Source: Polyodon spathula
Taxonomy: Eukaryota; Chordata; Actinopteri; Acipenseriformes; Polyodontidae
Assembly: GCF_017654505.1 (NCBI RefSeq)
Contig: NC_054571.1
Span: forward strand, 2,229,550 to 2,293,549
Length of the DNA: 64,000 nucleotides
Direction: 5' to 3'
Each line of letters starts with the position of its first letter. The first letter of the stretch is position 1. A program made the position numbers and the translations under genes. The notes under the pieces are model-generated. The model was not told the DNA's origin and searched no databases. It was given only the letters and a program-made list of their open reading frames with translations. Positions 52,430-62,749 of this stretch are shown in pieces.

Positions 52430-52951
52430 AATTCCCACCAGGAAGTGAACTCGAAGAACAGAAACTTGAAAAACTAAAGCAGCAAGGAGTGAATCAACAG
52501 TGTGTGTTTCAAAGGGTTTGTAACATAAACCAACAAGTTAAAAATTACACACTAAATTATTAAATGAATAAAACCTTTTGTAGATGGTGAGATTGATAAA
52601 GACTGCATCTTAATTGCATGCTCAACACTTCTCTGGGAGAAAGGAGCTAGAAAAAGAGTTTAAAAACTTCAACCGTCAAGAAGGGCTTCACACATTTCTG
52701 ATAAAACTAACAATATCCTGAAGGAAAGGTGGTCTTGCTCCACGATTGTTAGCCTTGCAATGGATGAAAGCCTGGATATCACCAATATTCCACAGTTACT
52801 GATATTTGTCAGCGCTACAGCTGCTGATCTTGATGTGATGGAAGAACTTTTGGATATGGTCCCACTGCAAAACAGTATGACGGGAAAACAAATAAAAAAC
52901 TCTGTAATGGATGTCTTGAAAAAGTTCAATGTGTACCGCTGGAGAATATGA
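52430..52951 (+). pseudogene. hAT-type transposase remnant (GTF2IRD2/Charlie-like)
   Basis: The + strand encodes, across breaks, VDGEIDKDCILIACSTLLWE and SLAMDESLDITNIPQLLIF, then MEELLDMVPLQNSMTGKQI. The AMDES(x)D...QLLIF and EELL...MTG pattern is that of the hAT catalytic core found in Charlie-like transposases and in GTF2IRD2. The zinc finger and C-terminal dimerisation parts are absent. Confidence 0.72.
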
Positions 52952-52966
52952 CAGCGATTACAACTG

Positions 52967-53140
52967 CTGGGGCCCCTGCTATGTGAAGTAAGAGAAACGA
53001 TGCCGTTGGTCTGCTGGGGCCCCTGCTATGTGAGGCAAGAGAAACAGTGCCGTTGCTCTGCTGGGGCCCCTGCTATGTGAGGTAAGCGAAACAGTGCCGT
53101 TGCTCTGCTGGGGCCCCTGCTATGTGAAAAAAGCAAACGC
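52967..53140. repeat. ~56-base minisatellite (CTGCTGGGGCCCCTGCTATG units)
   Basis: About three and a half units, each with GTGCCGTTGCTCTGCTGGGG and a GAAACA spacer. Confidence 0.93.
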
Positions 53141-53817
53141 CGCTGTTGCGTTACATAAGGAAGAGCTTAAATCTGATCAGGCAGAGCATGACATTTTTTT
53201 CTTATCATTGCGTTGTACACAACGTTCGTTCTAAGCTTTTTAGATACTGAGAAACTTGCTATTTTGACTGTGAGAAGGGTAAATTATCAGTGAGAAACCT
53301 CAAACAATTCTCAACAATTTTACAATTTACTTTAAATTTAAACAAGACCTTTATTGTGGCTCTGCCTCTGATTTTGAATCCCCCTCTGATCCTATGCAGT
53401 GCTGTCGGTTGTTATCATAGGTAGACTGCATGCTTAACTGGTGGCCTGCATAAAATTGTTTTATACTACTGCATAAAACACTGGCATCTGCACTGCCTTC
53501 AATTGTAACCATCTCTAGTGCTACTAATTGTTCCATTCTTGGGAATACCAAATTCCATTTTTCAAAAATGGCCAATTCCATCTGTTCCCACTTTATCAAT
53601 GTATTAATAATTAAACATGCCATTTGAACATAAATATAATGTTGGTATGTAATAAGTACATTTAATAAATATTACCACAATTCTTTTTTTTTTTTTTCAA
53701 TCAGACTCTTGCTGCTGTAATATTAAGTAAAACAGCTGAAGACACTTCAAACCTGTCATAATGTTTATAGACATTGCTTGGCTCATTGCTGGCATTAAAA
53801 TAAGCAGGAAAATGTTA
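53141..53817. other. No gene recognised
   Basis: AT-rich. A 90-codon minus-strand frame at 53351-53623 might derive from the neighbouring hAT element but shows no motif. Confidence 0.35.
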
Positions 53818-54063
53818 GGTTATTACCATAACCCTGGTTTCCTGAAAATAATGACAACCATTACCAAATGGGAAGAGCCTCTCTAACCCATCAATCACTG
53901 AGCATACTAAAGCTGCTGTGAAGTCCCTTTCACCTCGTGCTGAAGAGGGTCATCCTCACACTAGCATATCGCCATTATTGAAATCAATGGTCAGCTGGGG
54001 ACATGACCTCGAAAGGTAATGGTTGTCATTCTTTCAGGGAACCAGGGTTATGGTAATAACCTA
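53818..54063. mobile_element. Short terminal-inverted-repeat element
   Basis: GGTTATTACCATAACCCTGG plus TTTCCTGAAAATAATGACAA at the left is matched inverted at 54015-54063 (about 42 of 45 bases). The ~246-base unit has no coding. The adjacent GTTCCCTTTCA also occurs at 12833 next to a DIRS element, so it could be a DIRS terminal structure or a MITE. Confidence 0.7.
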
Positions 54064-54109
54064 AAGTTCCCTTTCAAGTGGAATGACAACCATTACCGAA
54101 CGGGAAGCT

Positions 54110-55440
54110 GTACAAAGCTGTCATAGCTCCAGATTACCAACAGTTGCCTGTGTATGTCGATGGCTCTCACTTTTACTACACTGGCCTGTATCGCACAGGT
54201 GCAGCTTGTTGAGCTCCAGCTATTGGAAAGGAGGTACTAATAAAGTGTAAACCCACAAATCTGCACAAAAAGCAGAAGTGATCACTGTACTGGCTGCACT
54301 ATGGGAGTTCACAGGGAGGCTTGCTATCTATTGAGATAGCGCACTGGTTTGTGATTCCCTTACAGAGTACTTGCTGGTGAGGCAGAAGCAGGGTTTTTGT
54401 ACAGCCGAAGGTAAACCACTAACACATTCCGCACAGCTCTTGCAGATTTGGGATCTGGCCTATAGCGTACACCAGGGACTCTAGCCATTTGTAAAGTCAA
54501 AGCACATCAACCAGAAGGCAGCACAGTGCAGGGAGATGCAAATAAGAAGGCAGCCATTGATGGGATCCCATGGGATTCCTCAACTGATCCTGTTCATATA
54601 TCACCTGTCACCACGGCCACACCTACCATGTTAGATTTGAAAAAGACACAGTCTTGATTCTAAACTGGCTGAGGTCATGGATGCCATTACTGCACAGCAG
54701 ACACTTCCACAGCCTTACCATAAATATAGGGACACATCGTTGGTATTCAAAGGAACACTGCCTGGGTGACACCTCACTGTTTATGCAAGGATCTAGTCAT
54801 CTACATGCATCAGGGGAGTGGACATGCAGCATCAGAAAAAGTATTAGACCTCTTACAGGGATGCTACTGATGGCCAGACATGAAAGCAGATATAGATCAT
54901 CACCTTGCACTGTGCATAATATACACACAAATTAATCCAGCTCCCGCAGAAGCAAGGTCCCAAAGGGTACCTTACATTGGAATGATGGGCCCTGGGAATC
55001 TATTCAAATTGATCACACAGGACCATTACCTACAGCCAAAGGATAGATATATTCTAGTGGTAGTTGACATATTTACACGCTGAGTGGAGATCATTTCACA
55101 CACGTCGATGCGATGCTCTTACAATAGCCAGGATTCTATGGAACAGGTCTTCACTAGATGGGGCTTCCCTAAGAGACTGGAAAGTGATTGTGGAACTGCA
55201 TTTACATCCAAGGTAATGGCCTGCCTATGTAAAATGTTAGGTGGAGAACAACACTTCCACATTCCTTACCACCTGGAGGCTAGTGGTGTGGTTGAATGGA
55301 TGAATTGCACAGTGAAAGAAGGCAGTATAAAAAGAAACCACTGATCTAGATAGATTGACACCTACTTGGGCTGCAGCTTTGCCTGAAGTGTTAATGGCAA
55401 TTAGAGCAACTCTGGTGTCAACAACAGGACATGGTACATA
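54110..55440 (+). pseudogene. Endogenous retrovirus-like pol remnant (RNase H and integrase)
   Basis: Across many stops and shifts the + strand shows an RNase H-like segment (about 54155-54570) and then the core of a retroviral-type integrase (about 54960-55440) with recognisable blocks YILVVVDIFTR, FTRWGFPKRLESDCGTAF and the HIPYHLEASGVVE region. The order RNase H then integrase is that of ERV and Gypsy pol. No LTR, gag, RT or env was identified. At least several in-frame stops (for example after IFTR at 55081) show it is dead. Class assignment is uncertain. Confidence 0.7.
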
Positions 55441-55674
55441 GTAACAGAATAATGTGTTGTCCTTTTGCTATTGTTTAAGTGTCAATGAAACAGGAGGAGA
55501 ACCACCTTACCTTACCAATGGAATGGTTTAAATGACTCAAAGACTAAATTCGATTAATTTCTACCTTAAAGCTTTTTTAACGAAAATTACTTTTTTCCAT
55601 GCCTGTACGGACAATGAAGAGTGTTACAACCACTCACTGGTTTCTGTGACAGAGACCCTTTTTTATATAGACGT

Positions 55675-55705
55675 ATATATATATATATATATATATATCA
55701 TATAT
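55675..55705. repeat. (TA)n microsatellite
   Basis: Short TA run with one interruption. Confidence 0.9.
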
Positions 55706-56008
55706 ATTCAAATTGACCATAGATGAAATTTGATTGGCTCTACCATGTTTTTTTTTATGTAGTGATATGCCTTAAACAACCTTGCCAAGGCTATGCATGA
55801 ACGTTTCGCTTCAGTTGACATGACAGTTTCAGAGGAGCTGTTTGAATATTTTTGAGTAATCCAATATGCCTGCCAAACCATGTGACCAATCAACTTCTAT
55901 TGAGCAAACATAAACATAAGCCATGAGAGTAGTCTATTGCACCAACTTTCACATGTCTACAATTCAAAAAATTAGAAAATCCAATAGAGCCACCAAACCA
56001 TATGACCT

Positions 56009-56816
56009 TGGGTAGCACGGAGGATGAAATAGAAATGGTGGAAATGACAAATGACTGCTTCCTAACACAATTTGTCAAGGCACCGACTAGAGGGGAGGCA
56101 TGCCTTGATTTAGTCTTTTCAAATAACAAAGACAGAATAACTAAAACAGAGGTCAGAGAACCACTGGCAAACTCAGACCACAACATGGTCTCATTTGAAA
56201 TGTTTTTTAAAACCCCAAAAGTAAAGACTAAAGCTAAGGTTTACAATTTTAGAAAAGCAAACTATGAAGGTATGAAACAGAGACTAACAGAAGTAGATTG
56301 GAGTAAAATAGAGAAAACACCCACAGAAGAAGGATGGTTGTTCTTCAAAAATGTAGTACTAGAGGCGCAAAACAATTACATCCTTAAAGTAGACAAATCT
56401 AAATGTAAAACTAAATTGCCAAAATGGTTTAATAGATCAATTAAAAAAAATATTCAGCGAAAAAAGGCACTTTACAGAGCATTAAAAGAGGACCAAAAAG
56501 AAAGTACGCAGAAAGAGTACACAGAACAGCAAATGCAAGTCAAAAACGAAGTTAGAAAGGCCAAGAGAGAAATAGAAATGAACATTGCTAAGGGAGCTAA
56601 AACCAATTCCAAAATGTTTTTTCCAATATTACAACAGCAAGCGAACATTCAAAGAGGAGATTAAATGTTTAAGAGATACAAATGGCAAAATCGTAGAGGA
56701 AGAAAAAAAATAGCAAATATATTAAATGATTACTTTTCACAAGTTTTTACAAAAGAAGATACTGACAACATGCCCCACATGTCATCCAGTTCCTATACAG
56801 TTTTAAATAACTTTAG
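56009..56816 (+). mobile_element. CR1 internal fragment (copy 4), opposite strand
   Basis: Carries the end of the endonuclease (TRGEACLDLVFSNN, NSDHNMVSFE) and the linker, up to the HMSSSSYTVLNNFS segment, then stops before the RT palm. A one-base insertion near 56628 breaks the frame. Both ends are truncated, and the 3' cut abuts the minisatellite at 56817. This is the only CR1 copy here on the + strand. Confidence 0.92.
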
Positions 56817-57630
56817 CAGTTTGCATATCTCCTGTATAACCTATGCTGAAATTTGCATATGTCACCATATATCGGCTGCTGAAATTTGCATATTTCCCAT
56901 ATACCCTCTCCCTGAAATTTGCATATCTCCCATATTCCTGTTGCTGAAATTTGCCTATTTCCCATATACCATTTGCTGAAATATGCTTACCATATCTCCA
57001 GTATAACCTCTTTTTAAATTTGCATATCTCCCATATACCCTCTGCTGATATTTGCATATCTCCCATATACCCTATGCTGACATTTGCACATCTCCTGTAT
57101 AGATGTTGCTGAAATTTGCATATCTCCAATATAACTTCTGCTGAAGTTTGTATCTCTCCCATATAATCTCTGCAGAAATTTGCATATCTCCAGTATACCC
57201 TCTGGTGAAATGTATATATTTCCAATAAACCGTCTCCTGTAATTTGCATATCTAACATATTCCCGCTGCTGAGATTTGCTTACCTCCCTTATACCCTCTT
57301 GTGAAATTTGCATACCTCCCGTATAACCTCTGCCGAAGTTTGCATATCTCCCATTATCCATATCTCCCATATCCCCTCTGTTTAAATTTGCAAATGTCGC
57401 ATATACACTGTGCCAAAATTTGCATATCTCCCATATAGCCTCTACTGAACTTTGCATAACTCCCATATACCCTCTGCCTGAAATTTGCTTATCTCCCATA
57501 TACCCACTGCTGAAATGTGCATATCTCCAGTATAACTTCTGTTGAAATTTGCATATATCCCATTTACCCTCTGCTGAAATTTACACATCTCCCATATACA
57601 GTCTGCCAAAATTTGCATATCACTCATAAG
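56817..57630. repeat. ~33-base minisatellite rich in POU octamers (ATTTGCAT)
   Basis: About 24 diverged units of GCTGAAATTTGCATATCTCC plus CATATACCCTCT. Twelve units keep a perfect ATTTGCAT octamer. Long minus-strand frames with repeated MGDMQIS-type peptides are a by-product of the 33-base period. Confidence 0.95.
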
Positions 57631-57769
57631 TCGTGGAACTTTTGAGGTCCGCAAATAAAGAGCCAACTGCACCAGGTATTCAGAGATATAAAACTTGATT
57701 AGTTTGCGCAAACGAGAACAGCTCAACACATCAGTGTTAAGAACATAAGACCATAAGCTCGTTTGGTTG

Positions 57770-60448
57770 TTAGTAGCTTATTGATCCCAAAATCTCATCA
57801 AGCAGCTTCTTGAAGGATCCCAGGGTGTCAGCTTCAACAACATTACTGGGAAGTTGATTCCAGACCCTCACAATTCTCTGTGTAAAAAAGTGTCTCCTAT
57901 TTTCTGTTCTGAATGCCCCTTTTTCTAAACTCCATTTGTGACCCCTGGTCCTTGTTTCTTTTTTCAGGCTGAAAAAGTCCCTTGGGTCGACACTGTCAAT
58001 ACCTTTTAGAATTTTGAATGCTTGAATTAGGTCGCCACGTAGTCTTCTCTGTTCAAGACTGAACAGATTCAATTCTTTTAGCCTGTCTGCATATGACATG
58101 CCTTTTAAGCCCAGAATAATTCTGGTCGCTCTTCTTTGCACTCTTTCTAGAGCAGCAATATCTTTTTTATAGCGAGGTGACCAGAACTGAACACAATATT
58201 CAAGATGAGGTCTTACTAGTGCATTGTACAGTTTTAACATTACTTCCCTTGATTTAAATTCAACACTTTTCACAATGTATCCGAGCATCTTGTTAGCCTT
58301 TTTTATAGCTTCCCCACATTGCCTAGATGAAGACATTTCTGAGTCAACAAAAACTCCTAGGTCTTTTTCATAGATTCCTTCTCCAATTTCAGTATCTCCC
58401 ATATGATATTTATAATGTACATTTTTATTTCCTGCATGCAGTACCTTACACTTTTCTCTATTAAATGTCATTTGCCATGTGTCTGCCCAGTTCTGAATCT
58501 TGTCTAGATCATTTTGAATGACCTTTGCTGCTGCAACAGTGTTTGCCACTCCTCCTACTTTTGTGTCGTCTGCAAATTTAACAAGTTTGCTTACTATACC
58601 AGAATCTAAATCATTAATGTAGATTAGGAATAGCAGAGGACCTAATACTGATCCCTGTGGTACACCGCTGGTTACCACACTCCATTCTGAGGTTTTTCCT
58701 CTAATCAGTACTTTCTGTTTTCTACATGTTAACCACTCCCTAATCCATGTACATGTGTTTCCTTGAATCCCAACTGCGTTCAGTTTGAGAATTAATCTTT
58801 TGTGCGGGACTTTGTCAAAAGCTTTCTGGAAATCTAAATAAACCATGTCATATGCTTTGCAATTATCCATTATCGATGTTGCATCCTCAAAAAAATCAAG
58901 CAAGTTAGTTAGGCACGATCTCCCTTTCCTAAAACCATGTTGACTGTCTCCCAGTACCCTGTTACCATATAGGTAATTTTCCATTTTGGATCTTATTATA
59001 GTTTCCATAAGTTTGCATATAATAGAAGTCAGGCTTACTGGTCTGTAGTTACCTGGTTCAGTTTTGTTTCCCTTTTTGTGGATCGGTATTACGTTTGCAA
59101 TTTTCCAGTCTGTCGGTACCACCCCTGTGTCAAGAGACTGCTGCATGATCTTGGTTAGCGGTTTGTAAATTACTTCTTTCATTTCTTTGAGTACTACTGG
59201 GAGGATCTCATCCGGCCCAGGGGATTTGTTTATTTTAAGAGCTCCTAGTCCCTTTAACACTTCTGCCTCAGTTATGCTAAAGTTATTTAAAACTGGATAG
59301 GAACTGGATGACATGTGGGGCATGTTGTCAGTATCTTCCTTTGTAAAAACTTGTGAAAAGTAATCATTTAACATATTTGCTATTTTTTTTTCTTCCTCTA
59401 TGATTTTGCCATTTGTATCTCTTAAACATTTAATCTCCTCTTTGAATGTTCTCTTGCTGTTGTAATATTGGAAAAACATTTTGGAATTGGTTTTAGCTCC
59501 CTTAGCAATGTTCATTTCTATTTCTCTCTTGGCCTTTCTAACTTCCTTTTTGACTTGCATTTGCAGTTCTGTGTACTCTTTCTGTGTACTTTCTTTTTGG
59601 TCCTTTTTTAATGCTCTGTAAAGTGCCTTTTTTCGCTGAATATTTTTTTTAATTGATCTATTAAACCATTTTGGCAATTTAGTTTTACATTTAGATTTGT
59701 CTACTTTAGGGATATAATTGTTTTGCGCCTCTAGTACTACGTTTTTGAAGAACAACCATCCTTCTTCTGTGGGTGTTTTCTCTATTTTACTCCAATCTAC
59801 TTCTGTTAGTCTCTGTTTCATGCCTTCATAGTTTGCTTTTCTAAAATTGTAAACCTTAGCTTTAGTCTTTACTTTTGAGGATTTAAAAAACACTTCAAAT
59901 GAGACCATGTTGTGGTCTGAGTTTGCCAGTGGTTCTCTGACCTCTGTTTTAGTTATTCTATCTTCGTTATTTGAAAAGACTAAATCAAGGCATGCCTCCC
60001 CTCTAGTGGGTGCCTTCACAAATTGTGTTAGGAAGCAGTCATTTGTCATTTCCACCATTTCTATTTCATCCTTCGCGCTACCCACCGGGTTTTCCCATTT
60101 TATTTGGGGGAAGTTGAAATCCCCCATTAGTATGGCTTCTCCTTTGCTACACACATTTCTAATGTCATTGTATAACAGATTATTTTGCTCACCGTCTGAA
60201 TCTGGCGGTCTATAGCATGCTCCTATTATTATGCCCTTTGAATTTTTGTCTGTTATTCTGACCCATATTGATTCGGTTTTATTTTCTTTGTCCAGGTTTA
60301 ACACCTGGGCTTCAAGACTGTTTCTTATGTATAGCGCTACCCCTCCTCCTCTTCTGTCCTGCCTGTCTTTCCTATACAGTGTATACCCACAAATATTATA
60401 TTCGTCCCCATCACTCTCAGATAACCACGTTTCTGTAACACCTATCAC
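57770..60448 (-). CDS. CR1 copy 5 ORF2: endonuclease-reverse transcriptase
   Basis: 892 codons counted from a GTG at 60448; the open frame continues upstream to the ORF1 stop at 60614 without any ATG. Order: endonuclease TETWLSES (about residues 5-12), GACYRPPDSD, GDFNFPQIKW, NSDHNMVSFE (about 180-190); basic linker; RT with KSPGPDEILP, NYRPVSLTSI, QHGFRKGRSC, YLDFQKAFDKVPHKR, GVPQGSVLGPLLFLIYINDL and FADDTK (about 630-640); C-terminal ALERVQRRATRII and DLIQAFKILKGID. The upstream codons encode CIYLNARSIRNKILELEA, a conserved start of CR1/L2 ORF2, so the true protein begins before 60448. It nicks target DNA and primes reverse transcription. All catalytic residues are present, suggesting recent activity. 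Confidence 0.92.
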   Translation of the reverse strand: MIGVTETWLSESDGDEYNICGYTLYRKDRQDRRGGGVALYIRNSLEAQVLNLDKENKTESIWVRITDKNSKGIIIGACYRPPDSDGEQNNLLYNDIRNVCSKGEAILMGDFNFPQIKWENPVGSAKDEIEMVEMTNDCFLTQFVKAPTRGEACLDLVFSNNEDRITKTEVREPLANSDHNMVSFEVFFKSSKVKTKAKVYNFRKANYEGMKQRLTEVDWSKIEKTPTEEGWLFFKNVVLEAQNNYIPKVDKSKCKTKLPKWFNRSIKKNIQRKKALYRALKKDQKESTQKEYTELQMQVKKEVRKAKREIEMNIAKGAKTNSKMFFQYYNSKRTFKEEIKCLRDTNGKIIEEEKKIANMLNDYFSQVFTKEDTDNMPHMSSSSYPVLNNFSITEAEVLKGLGALKINKSPGPDEILPVVLKEMKEVIYKPLTKIMQQSLDTGVVPTDWKIANVIPIHKKGNKTEPGNYRPVSLTSIICKLMETIIRSKMENYLYGNRVLGDSQHGFRKGRSCLTNLLDFFEDATSIMDNCKAYDMVYLDFQKAFDKVPHKRLILKLNAVGIQGNTCTWIREWLTCRKQKVLIRGKTSEWSVVTSGVPQGSVLGPLLFLIYINDLDSGIVSKLVKFADDTKVGGVANTVAAAKVIQNDLDKIQNWADTWQMTFNREKCKVLHAGNKNVHYKYHMGDTEIGEGIYEKDLGVFVDSEMSSSRQCGEAIKKANKMLGYIVKSVEFKSREVMLKLYNALVRPHLEYCVQFWSPRYKKDIAALERVQRRATRIILGLKGMSYADRLKELNLFSLEQRRLRGDLIQAFKILKGIDSVDPRDFFSLKKETRTRGHKWSLEKGAFRTENRRHFFTQRIVRVWNQLPSNVVEADTLGSFKKLLDEILGSISY

Positions 60449-60613
60449 ATCATAGTTACCTGTTAGTGCAGTAGCTTCAAGTTCTAGAATTTTGTTTCTG
60501 ATACTTCTAGCATTTAGATAAATACATTTAATGGTTGTCTTACCTGAGTTGTTGTTCTTGTTTTGATGCGGTCTCCCTTCTGTTTTTTTTGTTGATTTCT
60601 CCCCCCTTCCTTT

Positions 60614-61653
60614 CTAGTTTAAATGCTTCCGAACCTGCTCGAGGATCTTTTCTCCAAGTAGACTAGTTCCCTTGTTATTTAAATGCAGTCCATCCCGTCT
60701 ATACAGATAGTCCTCGTTGTAGAAAGTGGTCCAATGATCAAGATAGGTGAAGCCTTCCCGTGTGCACCACGTCTTCAGCCATGCGTTTTGATTAATTATT
60801 TCCAGCTGTCCATATGGTCCTTTGCAAGGTGCGGGTAGTATACCAGAAAATACCACAGTTTTGGTTTTCTCTTTTAATTTCCTTCCTAGCTCTCTGAATT
60901 TGTTTTGCAGGGATTTTGGTCTGTCTCTTCCAATGTTGTTTGTACCGATGTGGACGACTACTACCGGGTCGTCTCCTGTTCGTTCTAGGAGCCTGTCCAC
61001 GTTTTCAGTGATGTGCTTGACCGAGGCTCCCGGAAGGCAGCACACTGTTGTAGTAAGGGGGTCCAAACTGCGAACTGAACTTGCTGTGTTTCTCAATATG
61101 GAGTCCCCAACAATCATGACCTCCCTTCTTTTTACTGTCTTGTCACCACTGTCAATAGGGTCCTGGATGTTGTTCCTTTCATTCTCTTGTTGTTGGTTCT
61201 GCTCATCAAAATTCTGAAGTGACTCAAATCTGTTGGTTGTTTTGATTTCTGGTGTTGTGTTTGACGAAGTTTCTTTTTTTCCCTGCTTCTGCCTACCTGA
61301 ACCCAGCTGTTCTGACCTTCTATCTCCCTGGTGGCTTTCAGTCTGTTAGGGGTGATGCAGACTTCCATGAATTGTGGGTGTGCCAGTTCCTCAAGATCCT
61401 GTTGCTGTCTCACTTCTTCCAGCTCCATTTCTAGCATGCTTACTAGTTTATGCAAATCCTGGATCGCGCGGCACTTTACGCACACTTGGTTTAGCTCCGC
61501 TGGGTTTTCTCGGATTTCCCACATCAAGCAGGTGTCACAGATTACTGGCTTGAAGACCATGTTGAGGGTTTTTTTTTTTTTTTGAAGTTTAGTTTCTTCT
61601 GCAGCTGTCAACCTGCTTTCAAACTGCTTCGAAACTGCTCTGTACTTTTCCAC
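60614..61653 (-). pseudogene. CR1 copy 5 ORF1 (zinc/coiled-coil plus esterase), one frameshift
   Basis: The zinc and coiled-coil half (61653-61132; CDTC and CVKC) and the esterase half (61117-60614; GDSIL, HIGTNNIGR, DGLHLNNKG) are separated by a single-base deletion near 61253 compared with copy 1. It ends CAT TTA AAC TAG like copies 1 and 2. An A-run before the start codon extends the frame upstream to 61653 without meaning. Confidence 0.88.
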
Positions 61654-61659
61654 GCCTGT

Positions 61660-61980
61660 ACTTCTCCCACTCGCTGTCGCTGGGAAGACTGCCTCGTTTA
61701 ACTGCGTTGTTCTGCTGTGCTGTCGGCTCCTCCCCTCGCCCGTGTCTCAAAACGGCGCTGAATTTGAATCAGCTGCTCCGAGTTTCAGCTTGTTTGTTAT
61801 CAGAAAAACACACGCGGCTGTTTGACTTTGAGCTGCTGCTGTGTTTCCCCAATGTCCTCTGTTTTCTGATTAAAGCAATTCAAGATGCAATTTCTCCTTT
61901 CTGCTTCGAAACTGCTCTGTACTTTTCCACGCCTGTACTTCTCCCACTCGCTGTCGCTGGGAAGACTGCCTCGTTTAACT
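61660..61980 (-). promoter_or_regulatory. CR1 copy 5 5'UTR monomers
   Basis: The CTGTACTTTTCCACGCCTGT block occurs at about 61639 and again at about 61918, a spacing of 279 bases, as in copies 1 and 2. Confidence 0.7.
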
Positions 61981-62157
61981 GTTAGGAAGCCAGAGCAGTG
62001 TTCTCTCATACAGAGTTAGCATACAGTTATTAAACCTTTACAGAGAGACAGGGTGGTTTCCCTTTCAACCCATAAGCGAGAGCCAACTCAGTTGGTAGTA
62101 CAAAGTAATACAATAAAGGTTAGGTGGAAAGGCGGGTTTGCCCTGATCAACTGATAA

Positions 62158-62657
62158 NNNNNNNNNNNNNNNNNNNNNNNNNNNNNNNNNNNNNNNNNNN
62201 NNNNNNNNNNNNNNNNNNNNNNNNNNNNNNNNNNNNNNNNNNNNNNNNNNNNNNNNNNNNNNNNNNNNNNNNNNNNNNNNNNNNNNNNNNNNNNNNNNNN
62301 NNNNNNNNNNNNNNNNNNNNNNNNNNNNNNNNNNNNNNNNNNNNNNNNNNNNNNNNNNNNNNNNNNNNNNNNNNNNNNNNNNNNNNNNNNNNNNNNNNNN
62401 NNNNNNNNNNNNNNNNNNNNNNNNNNNNNNNNNNNNNNNNNNNNNNNNNNNNNNNNNNNNNNNNNNNNNNNNNNNNNNNNNNNNNNNNNNNNNNNNNNNN
62501 NNNNNNNNNNNNNNNNNNNNNNNNNNNNNNNNNNNNNNNNNNNNNNNNNNNNNNNNNNNNNNNNNNNNNNNNNNNNNNNNNNNNNNNNNNNNNNNNNNNN
62601 NNNNNNNNNNNNNNNNNNNNNNNNNNNNNNNNNNNNNNNNNNNNNNNNNNNNNNNNN
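62158..62657. other. Assembly gap (500 N)
   Basis: Placeholder gap of exactly 500 N. The sequences on its two sides do not obviously belong to the same element. Confidence 0.98.
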
Positions 62658-62749
62658 AAGGGCTCAAATGAAGGCTACATGATGTATCAAGAAACACATT
62701 AAGCCTCCAGCGAGGAACAATATCCTTCATAAGCGGCCAAAGCCGGCGA

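Larger units (their letters stand above)
57738..61980 (-). mobile_element. CR1-clade LINE, near full length (copy 5), ORF2 intact
   Basis: Best-preserved copy. The monomeric 5'UTR spans 61980 to about 61660, ORF1 61653-60614 (one frameshift), ORF2 about 60613-57770 (no internal stop), and the 3' end is at 57738. The terminal ~35 bases are rearranged (the GAGAGGAGGCCATTCGGCCC block seen in copies 1-3 is missing). Confidence 0.94.

Noticed and set aside
57014..57499. Long minus-strand frames with repeated MGDMQIS-like peptides
   Set aside because: The 33-base period of the minisatellite keeps frames open; there is no protein similarity.
56817..57630. CRISPR-like array
   Set aside because: Units are diverged, have no unique spacers of constant length, and the DNA is eukaryotic; it is a minisatellite.
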